Source: Callipepla californica brunnescens (taxonomy: Eukaryota > Chordata > Aves > Galliformes > Odontophoridae). Taken from it: a DNA stretch of 64,000 bases. The position numbers and the translations under genes were made by a program. Below are positions 13,740-26,700 of this stretch, one piece after another; the first letter of the stretch is position 1; each line of letters begins with the position of its first letter. The notes under the pieces are model-generated. The model had not been told where the DNA came from. It was given only the letters and a program-made list of their open reading frames with translations, and made no database searches. The stretch lies in NCBI GenBank assembly GCA_023055505.1, contig JALIRH010000003.1:32180842-32244841 (forward strand). The letters are read 5' to 3'.

Positions 13740-14617
13740 TTCAGCTCCTCGCGTTAAAACGCGTTATCGGGTTAGTATTTAGGAACAGTGAACGATTCGG
13801 AAGCGGAGAGCAGGAGGACCTGGTGCTGCTGCTTTTGTTGCTGTACCGCCATCTGTGTCCACGTAGTTTCAGCTTCCCTGACAGCAGCACGTTGCTCCAA
13901 GGCTGCCCTCTGCGGGACAGCAACGGGCACAAGCAGCCGGACGAAATGGCAACGCCGCTAAAGGCAGAGAAGATGGACGTGGGCATCTAACAGTTTTCCC
14001 TCCCTCTAAAGATACCAGTTGGCCTGACGGCCCTCTGGGGAGCGGTGGCTTTATGCCAGACAGCACAGCACGCCGTCAAAGCCTGAGGGTGCGGCTCGCT
14101 GGTGTGCTACGCACTCTGGTAACAATAAGCCAAAGCAATTCGGGTAACAAGCCCTGGGTCACAGAACCAGCTGTGCTGCCTGCCTAGAGAGTTATTTAAT
14201 GTCAGCCCGCAACAGCGCTGGAATAGCCCCTTGGTTACCTACTGTCACAACGGTCTTGCTGGTCCGAAAGTTGAGGCAATAGTGCTTTAATTAACGCAAG
14301 CAGTTCCTACTCACGGATCGCGCAGAGGCCTTCCGCTTTAACCAGCGCGCACGGCTCGGGCGGGCCGCTGCTTACAGCGCCGGAGGGGCGGCGCTGGGCC
14401 CGCACGAGGCGGCCGCCCCGGGCCGGGGAGCGACGGCAGCGCGGGCTGCCCCGCGCCGCTCTGTGGGCACCGCCCAGGGAAGGGCGGGCTGCGCGGAACG
14501 GGCGGCCCCGCTCCGCCTCCTTACCCACACGGCCCTGCGGCCGGTAACACGGCCGGGGCAGGGGGAGCCTGCAGGAAAAGACGTCGGTTCTGTCCCTGCA
14601 GGTGCGTCGGGTCCGGG
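13740..14617 (+). promoter_or_regulatory. TBCE: TBCE promoter region, CpG-rich
   Basis: CpG density rises from about 13740 and becomes island-like from about 14300 to 14760, covering TBCE exon 1. GGGCGGG GC boxes occur near 14358 and 14482, and an ETS-like CGGAAG near 13797. No TATA box is obvious, which suits a broad housekeeping promoter. The transcription start cannot be fixed from sequence. Long minus-strand open frames here follow from high GC content. Confidence 0.65.
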
Positions 14618-17600
14618 ATGGCCGCCTGTGTGCCCGCTGACGCGCTGGGCCGGAGAGTGCTGTGTGGCACAGAGTACGGCACCGTGCGCTACGTCGGCGG
14701 CGTCCCGCCCACAGCAGGTGAGCAGCGCCGGGGCGGCCGGCCTCGCTGGTAACCGTGCTTTTCTTAATCCAGTCGCGTTCAGTAGAAGCTGACGACTTGC
14801 ACACCCTGCGTGTGTATCCTTCTTGTGTAGACAGGGCAACTTCTGACCAGGTAGATTTTGTTTACGAGGCGCGGTTGTCGAAAGGAGCTTAAGAAGTACT
14901 TCTGTTTGGAAGTGGTTACAGTTTGGTTTACTACCAAAAGCTTTTACCGCTTTCCTTCTTTTCATTAGCTCCCCACGATGACATGGAAGGTTGTAGTGAC
15001 ACAGGATCAGCCTCTTCTCACAGGTAGCAGCGATAGGATGAGAGGTGATGGCCTTAGGTTGCACCAGGGAAGGTTCAAGTGAGGTCTGATACATAACATT
15101 TCTTCTCAGAAAGGGCGGTGTGCCCAGGGACGTGGTACAGTGGTCCCTGGAGTGTTCCAGTAGTGTGGCACTGAGGCATGTGGTTCATGAGCACAGTGGG
15201 ATGGGTGGACTAGATGGTCTTCGTGGTCTTTTCTAACCCAAATGATTCTGTGAGCAGTGCTTGCTGATCTCTCTGTGTGCAGGCACAGTGTCGGAGGGAG
15301 TCAGTTGGCAGTGAGAGACCAGCAGTCTGGGCACTCCTGTGATACCGTGCCCCAGTGCTTGGAAACGAGTAAGATTCAGTTCTGTTTGCTGAAAGATCTG
15401 ACCAGTTGAGCTGTAAGAGCGCTCTGTGCCATCTTTGAAAAACCGATGACAGAATGGGACAATTGCTTGGAGGAGACTAGCATTGCACTCAGTTCTAGAA
15501 GGAGCAAGGAGGATGACCAGGGAACCATAATTTCATCATTCTCACCTCACAGAAAGATCATGAGTACACTCCCCTGGAATCTGTTTCCAGGTGTATGAAG
15601 GACAAGATAGTATTTGGGAAACCTTGATCTTTGTCAAAAATAAAAGGTCTTGCTTGGCCAACCTTATTACTTGTTGTGGTGATGTGAGTGGGAACGTGGA
15701 TGGAGAGAATGGGGGGATGTAATATTCCTTAACTTTAATAAGGCTTCTTACATAATTTCTTTAAAAATAAAAATGGGAAGCTGGAGAAATACAAACCAGA
15801 TGGAAATAATGTTAAGTGGCTTCAAAGTCCACCGGTCTGTCAAGCAGAAAAGTGATCATCAGTGATTTGACAGCTGTCTGGTAATACATGAGTAACCCAG
15901 AGATAAATTCTGTGATTGTTATTGTTCAGCATCTTCATTAATGTCTGATAATTACTGTCTGATGTAACAAAAAGCAGAACTGCAATACAGGCCAAGCTTT
16001 ATGAACTTTAGGTTTGGGCCCAAGAGATGAAAGAGGTATGGATTTCGACCTGTAGTGTGAAATAAGCCTGTGTGTCAGTACAAAATGGCAAACATTAGTA
16101 GCCTATGGGGCATGTTGTAGAGGGCTTGATAGTTAAGGTGGATGCTGTGATGGATCTGAACCAACAGTGAGCTTTTGTCACAAGCCAAGTGTGTGCTGTA
16201 CTGGGTTACCATAGAGTGATGAGCATGGCCTACAAATTAAGGGAATCTGTTGCCCCCCTCTGACTGCAGAGATTCAGCATAAGGTTAATGTATCTGGTTT
16301 GAGCCATTCAAGAGGAGTGCAGATACACTGGAGAGTATCTGTTGGAGAGCTGCCCAGGGGATCAAGGGCATACACCTGCCTGGGTGAGGGAACTGGGGTT
16401 GGTTAGTGTGTGTGAGCAAAATTAAGTGACGCGTAATAGTAGCCTTAGAGCTATTTGGCAGACTGTTACAAAGGTGACAGAGGCAAGCTCTTCTTGCAGG
16501 TATCGAGTTATATAACAAGGAGCAATAGGCACAAATTGTGACATGGAAGGCTCAGATTTGACAACAGGAAAATCTTTTTAATTACAGAAGTGATGCAGTT
16601 CTGGAATAGGCTGTCCAGAGAGGTTGAAATCTCTCTGCAGTTTTCAAGACCTGGCTAGGTAGAGATTTACCTGTGCAACTTGTTCTAGGGCTGGTGATAA
16701 TCTCCTGTTTTGAGCTGGAAGGCTGTGCTAGGTGAACTTCAGGGGTTTGTTCCGTATTTCTGTGTCTGTGATGCCATCAATGTGAAAACGTAGTTACAAT
16801 ATTTTTCAGGCATTTGGCTTGGAGTGGAATGGGATGATCCTCAAAGAGGAAAACATGATGGCACCCATGAAGGAACACAGTATTTTAAATGCAGGTGAGT
16901 TTATTCCCAGCATTAACGTGTCATGCATATCGGAAGAATGGTCATGGGAAAATGCCCTTTCTCAGTTCTTAGGGAAAATCGTTTTGTCATCTGTTGGTTT
17001 TTAAAAAGATAATAAGTCTGAATATTGTGACTAGCTATGGCAGAAAGGCTGTCGCATGGTTACTGATCAGTTACAGGGATTGCAGTGGGGTAAAAGTGAT
17101 GGTTTCAGAGGTATGTCATAAAATGTCTTTTTTTTTTTGATACTATTACTCCTTTACCCTTTACTTCAAAAAGAGAATCCGTATGTGCTGCTCACCTTTC
17201 TATGTAAGTGAAGTATTGATAAGTATTATCTGTCTTAGATATGGTTTCAATTTGCATTGAAGATGGCTTTCAGACATACTGTTATGACAAAATAGCAGAT
17301 TCCTGTTCATTATTTGGATGTTACTTGTACCACTGAGTAATTATCAAGTTCAGTTGTGTTTAATATGTGGAAAACACAGTGTAGCTCTGTGGGCTTTTTT
17401 TAAATTACTTTTATGAATTTTTAATGCATCTATATCCATTGTATTTAAGTTTGAAGACTGAAACACTTCACACATTTGAAACTGGGGAATGCAGGGCTCC
17501 AGGGCCAGTGCTAACAGCAGCAAGCTGCTGATTTCTGTGTCAGAGGATGCTACAGCTGCTAAAAGCTTTGAGTTTAGGAGCAAAAAGAATTAATCAGATG

Positions 17601-17676
17601 AATTCATAGAAGAAAAGTGCATCAGTGACTCTTAAAATGTTAAGGGCTACTAGCTCAGTGAGTTCTTGTAACGATG

Positions 17677-17711
<35 letters not shown>

Positions 17712-20700
17712 CATCGAATTATTTGACAGTAAACACTTTTCAAAATACAAAGGGAAGTGCCAGAGCAAGAAAATGAATTACAAGCTGTCTGTAGTCTTGC
17801 AGCCATGCTTGTGGATGGGGTTTCGCTTTGCTTTGTGGGGAAATGTAAGACTGTGAAAGGAATTCCCTCTACTAATTTATATAGAGAAAATTTAAGTTAT
17901 TGGCAAGAAGATAGGCAAAAAATCTTTTTTTTTTTTTAATTATTTTATTATTTTTCAACTTGCACGTGAATGGAAGTCAAAAGAAGCGCTGAATACAATG
18001 ACTGCAAAGATCTGTCTTGCTCCCTTTCCTGCCTCTGACAGTGGCTAGCAGCAGCTGACTGGTGGAGTGTGGAAGAACAAGAAAAGTACATAAGTGGTGT
18101 TTTATTCACAGTACTGCTAGCTTTGGCCAATCGTGGTTCAAGGATTTTTCTGAGCCAGGGGTGGTATATTTTTGTGTATCTGCTTTATTTTGCTTTCCAT
18201 TAATAATTCACCAGGAAGAATTTGTTATGAGGATTTCCTCTGAAAGAATACTTAAAAGCACGTAGTCACGGTGCCTGTGTTTGCTAACTCCAGAGCTTGT
18301 GTTTTCAGCTTGTGGAAATGGAGATTGTTTCCATTTCTCTGTGTACGTGAGTCTTATCACTTTCTCTCACCTGAACATAATTCCCTTAGTCCCTTCCATA
18401 CCACAGTGCTGTGCAGTTGCTGTAAAATGTCACACTGGAGAAAAATCTGAGATTAAAATGATTATTCTGATATTGCAGGGAAAGTAAGTCTAGGCTTGTA
18501 TCTGTCAAGAGGTCTTCTGGGGACAAGTATAACGCCTTGAAGGAGCAAGGGAGGCTTTTATCACGACCTGGTAGCACTCAGGGCTTCCTAGACAATATAT
18601 GAGAATATATGTATTTTGTTATTGGTTCACACTGAAGTTTCACCAAGCCAGTAAGCGGAGCTGTTCAGCTGCAGCCTGAATCAACTGAATTTACCTATTA
18701 AAAAATTCAGAATTTAACTATTCTGAAATCCCTTCTGGGAATGCTATTGGTTATCCTTAGCCAGACAGGGATAAACAGGAAAAGGTAGATGTTCAATAGA
18801 GCAAATCAAAGTTCTGATTCTGCATCTTTTTCACTTCCGATTTTTGTGTATGATGGGAACCCTAGAGACTTCATTAGCAGAAAATGAAATGCGAAAACAA
18901 AATCTGTTCTTCAGGAAAAACAAAGAAATCTGTGAGAAATGATTTTTTTTTTTCCATGTAACTAAGGATAAAAATGAAGTGAGGCCTGAGGAGTATGAGG
19001 ACAGTATTTATGGGAGAAAATTAATTCAACATTACATACTTTTCTTTGCTAAAGAGTAAAAAATTATTAAGGCAGCTGCATCTTCTGAGTTTATTAGGAG
19101 AAGCTGCTTCTTAATTACTATGAATTCAATTAAAGCAGTTTCCAAGTTAAAGCTGGTTATACTTGGCTGTAGGTGAAACAGTAAAGTAATTGACTGCCTG
19201 TTCCATTCTATGTGGACAGAAGAATCAACTGAACATGACCTGGATGCGTTTAAGAAGTTTCAGTGATTTATATCTGTGTGTACACTATGTATGTAAACTC
19301 TTTTCTAACAACCATTAGTATGCTCCCGGGGAATGCAAGCCCAGAGAATGAGCTCAATTCCTGATGTAAAAATCAGCTTTGAGGGAGGCTGCATCTAATC
19401 CATAGCAATTTTAATATAGCAGTCTTTCAGCTTTTACAATACCTGTCCTTTGTACTCTGACATAATGTGCGCAGAGGGTTTGCAGTTTGTGTACCAATTG
19501 TGAAAATGAAGAAAACATCACTAAACGTGAACTCCTTTTATGAAAAAGGTTAAAATTAACTCACCCCCCCCCCAAAAAAAAAAAAAGAAAAATTCATAGT
19601 TGTTTTTAATGTAGCTTTGAAGAGTGCTTCAAAACATAATCAGAGGTGTTTCAAAATGACATTCTAAGAGGAAAGTAAAACTGAAGTGCAATTTCCCTTA
19701 CCAAGGGATCTTCTTTGTAGTCCTTATTTGTGTAATTCAGTGGACCTGCAGACAACTGTCTGTGGTCCTTGTGGTAACTTTTGTGGACCTAGGACTAGAT
19801 CTGTACGTCCCATGGCAGTGTTTGAATCATATGTTTTGTGGTACTAACTCAGCTTCTTAAGAGTATGAGAACTAATGGACAGTACAGCTTATTATTTGGC
19901 TGTCAGTTGCAGCAGTGTATCATGGAATAAGGTTAGCTGTATTCTCACAGTCCTTTTGTGAAATGAGAATTGGGTAGTCAAGCCTTAAAATAGTGTTTAA
20001 AATGTATATCCGTTTTTTGAAACGTGAGTATGTTTTCAAAATAAAGTTTTTGTCCCACGTACCCATTGGCAAAGTTACACGTGTCCCACCCTGGGAGATG
20101 TGGGTTGTGAGCACAGGTGCCTGCCCTGCGCATGTGAGTCCCCTGGTGGCACACACCTCGTGTTGGACATGTGGGTACTCCAGCTCTCGTGTGAAGGGAG
20201 AAGCTGTTTTGCCAGTAGGGTGACTTTCAACAGCGTTAAACCATGTCTTGACTGTTGCTTTGCTTTGGTATTCTTTTCTTTTTCCTCGCAGTTAGAAATG
20301 TTTAGGTTTACTCTTACACATCCTTTCAACCTGAATCTTCCTCCTCCTGTGGAAAAGTAGCCTGGGCAATTCCCTGGTTACTGCTTAGTGTGGCAGAAGG
20401 TCCATCTTCCTCCTTAGCCACACTGGGGTTTTGAACAGACACCCACTCAAACAGTTTCAGGTATTCCTTTCACCTGTAGCATTGCTATTTTGGCAGCCAT
20501 TTGTGTCTGTGCCATTTTGCTGGGGGTGATGTTTGGTTTCCCAGTACTAGCTGACATACTTCTCTGCTTACTTCCTAAGTTGGGAGCGACTTCCTATTGT
20601 AACACACTGTGTGTTTTGATTCATAATTGAAAGAGATGTTCTCTACTGCCAAAGAATAGCTTTGTTCTTCCACAGTCACTTCTGATTTTCAGCTGATACT

Positions 20701-23700
20701 GTTGCTGCGTGTACTGACCCTGTTAGATGTTAAAGCCCTTCCCCAGGTTTGCCCAGACAGAGAAAAGTGGGGAAGTACTGTGACTGTAAAACTTGCTTCT
20801 CTGCTATGTTCAACTGAGTTTTGTTGTTGTTCTTTGTGACTTCCTCTCCCATCCCACCTCCTCCTTGCAATAATTATTTTTCATCTGCTGGGAATTTAGA
20901 TTTTTGTGTGTTTTTGTCATCCAGATATGCCAAACTATCCTTGTCAAGGGCATTGCATGTTTTCAGATTCTTCTTCTTTGACTTTTATAAGTTGTTTACA
21001 GGCAGCAGTTGTGACTGTCAGATGTTGCTGTTTGCATGACATTTGTGTTCTTGCCTAAAATCGGATCTGCTTACGTTAAATTAAGCTCTCCTTCAAGAAT
21101 GACACTCACCTCCAGAAATACCTACTTAGAGCACAAACAAATTCTCCAAATACAGGAAGATGTCATTGTCATTTTAGTAACTATGGAAAAAAAGAAGCAG
21201 TTGCTCTGCGGTAAGGGGAGAATGCATTCTCAGGATTGCTTTTAGCCTCAGAAGGTCTCAGATAGGAAGGTTTGGTTGTTTCGCTGTGTGGTGCTGCCGT
21301 ACTCATCTGCGACTTCTGCCCTCTGCTGACAGTAGGAGGGTGCTGAAATAAAACTGTTCTAAGTAGTGTTTGAATGTAGAACCTTCAAGTGAGCATCTGG
21401 AACTGCGGGCGTCCAATTTTTTTCTTCCCTTATTTTATGAAAACTCAGACTCAGCTTTCATGTCTGTTTGACTGAGGTTAACTTGCATAGCTTCAGTTAC
21501 TTGCTGATGTCTTCAAAGCCTCTGCTGTGTAGTTGGGAATTTGATACTTCATAGCAGATTAGTCCTAGGTGTTGCTAACAAGCCTTGTTTGATGTCACAG
21601 CTATCACAGCCGCTATTCTAAAGTAACATTTGAAGGATTGTCTTTATTACAGCATGTAGCTCCTTCTGAAAGAAGTCGGAACCTTCCCCTAAAAGGAAAA
21701 AATCTATTTACAGACCACCCGGACAAGAGGTGCATGGATTCAAATGGCTGTTATTTGTGACACCCTCTGATCCCTGTAGTGTGTATGCCTCTATCCATAA
21801 ATGTCTTGATATGTTCGTTGCAGAACAGCCAGTACTGGGCAAAGAAGCCTTTGTGTCTACCTTTACTATCCAGGACAACAGTACCAAGATCTCTCTTGCT
21901 AGCTGAGAAGCTCCGTGGTTGGCAGAGCACAGTTTCTGTGCTGTGTTTATGTACTTGTGCATTATGCCTCAGGCACTGAGAAGTGCATGTGCATGACATT
22001 CCATCGGTACATGAAAACCCATCACATACCTCTTTTTGTTGTTATTCTTTAAGGGAAATGGTTTACTGGTGGAAACTGATAACTAACCTGAATTTTAAAG
22101 AGCATCTTTGAGTATGCTAGCAATGGGCTAGGCCAATGGGAGGCCCAGAGACTTGGTGCCAGGGATAAATGGCACGGTGAGAACGATGCTGGTGTGGAGG
22201 GTTTAAGATTAACTCTGATGAGAGAGCTGGAGACGGGAGAGAAGAAACAGACTTTCTGAGTGCAAGGGAATAGAGATGACAAAATGGGGAGAGACATGGT
22301 GATAGGAAGAACAGAAGATTTCAGAATTAACATACAGAAAGATCTCAGGTAAGTTACAGATTATCAAGAACAATTGCTAGAGCTGGTAGGATCTTGAAGC
22401 ATCTGCTGTCTACGAAGCTGTTTGACTTGAGTAACTGCAAAAGTAGGAATGATGCACTTTACATGGAAGAGGCGTAATTATTAAGGTAATGAAAATGTGA
22501 CTTACTGTTAAAAGAAGGGGTATTAACAAAGTGCCACACAAATTTTACGTTAGAAAAAATTTAACATTTGAAATAATCAAATGTTTGCAAGTTATGAAGA
22601 AAACTTCAAAGAAACAGGGAGAAGGGTTCAAGAAGGTGTTGCTGAAGCAAAAAAATATATACGTAATTGAAAATATGCATTGAATATGAAAAGTATTTAA
22701 AGAATATCCTGTTTCTATCCAGATGCTTAATTAGGATATAAGAGCACTTACGTAGATATTACAAATGTTAATCAATAAAAGTAGGACAGGCACTTTCCAG
22801 CACTGATTTTGAATATGCGATGCCCATCTACTTGCAACGGAGCCATAGGATTCATGGTCTCTAGTTACCGATTTTTCTGAGAGAATTTTGAATTCAGTAG
22901 AGTTGATGATGTATATTACGGTTTGTTAATGAGCCACTCGATGCTCACATGCTGTTTTGAAAAGAATTTTATTTACATAAGTGCTTTCTTCCTCCTGGGT
23001 ACTTTCAAATCAAAGTCAGTACTCTTCTCAGCTGGAAGGCAGACAGGTAATCATAACTACCAATTTTCTTCCTGCTGTTTTCTGGCTGATCCTCCTATTA
23101 TATCCTCCATCTGCTCTGTGATACCATTCCCACAACTTGTCTTTGCCAGTTCATCCTACTGTTCCCTTTCTAACTTTGATAGAAATTGTCAAAGCGATTA
23201 CATGACAAGAAATTGTGGTTTTTTCAGCTCAAGAAAAACTAAAAATATTTCATAGGACCATGTAGGACGTGCATTAGCGTGGTGATTTTGTTGACTATTC
23301 AGTTTCAAAATTCTACCAATTTACTAATATTTTTTTTGAGCTAGTATGAGATGCCAATTGTACCATTTCTTGTGTCATTCATTTGGATGGAAGGACAAAG
23401 CTGCATTCTCAATCTCATGGTTCACAAGTGAATCATTCAAGAGAGATTGTGTTAAATTTGTGTCTGCCAATGGGAAGAAACTTAATTTGCTGGAGGAGGC
23501 TGTGTTCATAGTGAGTTTAGAAACAACAGGACAGTTCCTTTCCAATATTGGCACCGACATTGTGATTTTCATGTTTAGGTACATTTGGTGTCCATGTTCT
23601 CACAGTATCTCACAGCGTAAACTTGTGTCAAATGCTAGCAGTGATGCTTTGCAGATCTTGTCTGGTTTTGCTGAGCTAGAGATGTCTAAAATTAGTCTGT

Positions 23701-26700
23701 GCAGTTGCCCTCTGGCTGATTTGGTTCATGATATTATTTTAACAAGTAATAATCAGTACTTTTTAACTTTCTGGGGTTTTTTTAATCATTGTAATGATAA
23801 CTTTTCATCTTTCCCCATTTCCCTGCTCTTTTCCAGGCACCCTAAAGGAGGATCATTTATCCGCCCAAACAAAGCAAATTTTGGAGTAGATTTTCTTACT
23901 GCAGTAAAGGGCCGGTATGGATTGAATGAAAATCAAGCTGCTCAAAATGGAACAGAGGACACATATGTGTTGGGAAAGAGGACCGTGGAATTTGTTGGCA
24001 GAGATTCTATTGAAAAAAAACAAAGGCAAGTGTAATATGAAAATACAGGATACGCTGGTGTCAAGTACTGGGCTGATAATAAGGAAAGCAAAATCATATG
24101 CTCCTCAGTTCCTAGGGGAGCCAATATTCTGTGGAATAAATACCTTAAGTTCAAGAAACTTGTTGATAAAATAAAAGGTCGCTCAAAATGATACTGAGTG
24201 CATAATTTCACACAGTATTTTTATCTGACGTGATTATTTGCTGCTGACAAATGGAGTGACCTTTCTTGTTCCCTTTCTCTGTTTCTGCTCTGCAAAAGGT
24301 GAGCTGGTTCAGTTTGTGATCCATTTGTTGTTTTGTGGGCTAGTTTTCTGTTGGATCGGCGTATTGACTCAACTTGTGTAGCAGCTACACAGTTGCCAAA
24401 TTGCACACAGTTAATTTCTTCTATTGCCAATAATGTGTGTTATAACTATATATACACACACTCCTGGTCCTTTTTAAATAGGTAGATTTTCTGAGTACAG
24501 TGTGGTCTTTCTTGTTTCATCTTTGTTTAATGATATCAGCAATGGCTGTGTAACAAAGAAAAGGAAGGCAGAAAGTCACTGTACTGCTACTGATGTCTTT
24601 CAGCTGGTCCATGTCAATTTCCATTTATCTGTGAGGGTAAGAAAAAAGGAACTGATTTAATGGTGTGTAATAGACTGCAGTTTGAATGTGCTCCAGGACC
24701 AGAGAGAGGTCGGGTCAGTTGGTGACAGTCTCTGAGCTGGTATTTGACAACCGTGTTCCTTTTGTTTCTCATGCTTAGCACTCAGAAATGCCTTTTGTTT
24801 TTCTTCCTTTTTTCAAAAGTGATATAAAAATATGCCCAAATAACTCAGAACTCTTTGCAAAAACTATTACAATAGATAAATAAAATTACTTGGAAATGCC
24901 ACCTAAATTCCAGTTTTGGTACATTTTGTCTTGAAGTATGACTCTTTTCAGTTGGATGCGTATCAGTTGTATTTTGTGGGAGGCAGAGGAGAGATGTGTG
25001 AAGGGGAAGAAGAAAGTGGGAGAGAAAAAGGAAGTGTGATTCAACCAGACCTGTTTTGTAGTACAAGATTTTACAATGTACGATGCTGGTTCTCAGTGCG
25101 ATGCTTATGAATCGAATATTATTTGTTTGCATCAACCAGGTGGTTGTGTATTGTGCGTGTTTCTGTTTGAAGATGACTTAACAGACTGTTCTTTTCCATT
25201 TAGGCAGCTGCACCAACTGGTCCACGTCTCAGTGCGTGAATGTGCAGTGAGCCATGCTGGTCAGAAAGAGGAAATCAGCGGGACGTGTGCCAGTATCCTT
25301 TTTGAGGTGCTATATAATACAGCACCACACATAAAGTTTGTATTTTAGCACTCTCAGTGTTCACTTCATTGAACGAGGAACAGGAATTTTATCCTTTTGC
25401 TGCAAGAAGTGTTTAAAACTGCAGTTTATATTTGTAAGCTTAGTTGGTTGTTTACAGAGTTAAAATGTGGGAAACCACAGTTTTTGAGGAAGATTGCAGA
25501 CCGTGACTGAAAATAGCAACACTGTCATAGGTTGGGACTGCAATTTCAGAAGTTTCCAGCAGTGGAAAGATTTAGATTTGTAAACTTAAGCTCTTTCATA
25601 ACAACTCTAAGCCATTTCTGTGCCACAAATCAATGTGACGTTTGGTGCAGCTGAATGGTAGTACCTCTTGGGGCTAACACAAGTGCATTCCATTTTTGTT
25701 GACTTGATTCAAAAGCAAAACATAATTCTGTTTTCTGAAAAAGGAAGTTAAGACTTCAGATGTTTGTTTTTTTTAACGTGAAATTTCAGATATCAGACGT
25801 ATAGATCTATCAAAAAATCTGCTGTCATCCTGGGATACAGTGATAGATATTGCTTCTCAACTTCCACACCTGGAAACGCTTGATATCAGGTATAAATACT
25901 CATATTTGTAGTGTTGGAGGAAGTATCAAATCCACCAATAAACTCCACCATTTAAATGGGAAAAGAATACTGTTAGTGTAAATATGTTGAATGATTTCTT
26001 GTAATAATATGCAAGTAGATCAGACTTTGTTTCATTTATTATTAATGAAAATAATTCTTTTCAAATTTAAAATGTTGAGAAGGAAGGTGTGGGGGAAGCC
26101 ACGGGTGAATGAATATGCATCCATGAAGCAGGAAAGTAAATTAGGAAAGAGTGAGTTTGAATATAAGAATATAATTCTATTCTGTAGTGGTTTGTAAGTC
26201 TGTAAAATGCTTCAGTGACTTTTTTTTTTATTTTGTTTATATTATTTCTTGTCCTTTCTCTGTAATTCCAAATGAGTGCCTTCACGAACAATTAGATTTA
26301 TTTAAGTTTATACTAACAAATATTCTCTTTACACAGCGGAAACAAAATGAAATTTCCATCTACATCAGTCTCTGTATCGAGTGCATTTTCAAAGCTGACG
26401 ACGCTGGCACTTAATCAGACTGAGATAACATGGACAGAGGTAATACCTTTCTAAATTTATTTCTTTATACTGCTAGATTTTTAGACAAGCAAAGCACAGT
26501 AAATATCTGTGCATTATATTATTCTTCTGAAGTGTGATCATCCTTAGGAAAGTAACTGTATTAGTTGGGAATGTAGGTTATACTGGCACAGGAGTCTAGT
26601 AAGAAATGTTTAACTTCACTCGCATCTGTAAATTACCAAGTGAAGAAAAAGCAGCAGAAGTATCACTTAACTTCATGTTCCAAAGACTGGAAAATTTTGT

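Larger units (their letters stand above)
16895..23836 (+). other. TBCE: TBCE intron 2 (6.9 kb), no other gene seen
   Basis: The intron is bounded by a strong donor (GTGAGT) and a pyrimidine-rich acceptor. It contains an (AT)14 run, homopolymers, and several short open frames without recognisable similarity. A plus-strand frame is open from about 23346 up to and through exon 3. Its last part is simply the polypyrimidine tract, so I treat it as chance. No transposable element was recognised. Confidence 0.7.

Noticed and set aside
14307..15094. Minus-strand frames of 165 and 240 codons across TBCE exon 1
   Set aside because: They are antisense shadows of a CpG island, and one runs on into a CR1 fragment. 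No protein family is recognisable.
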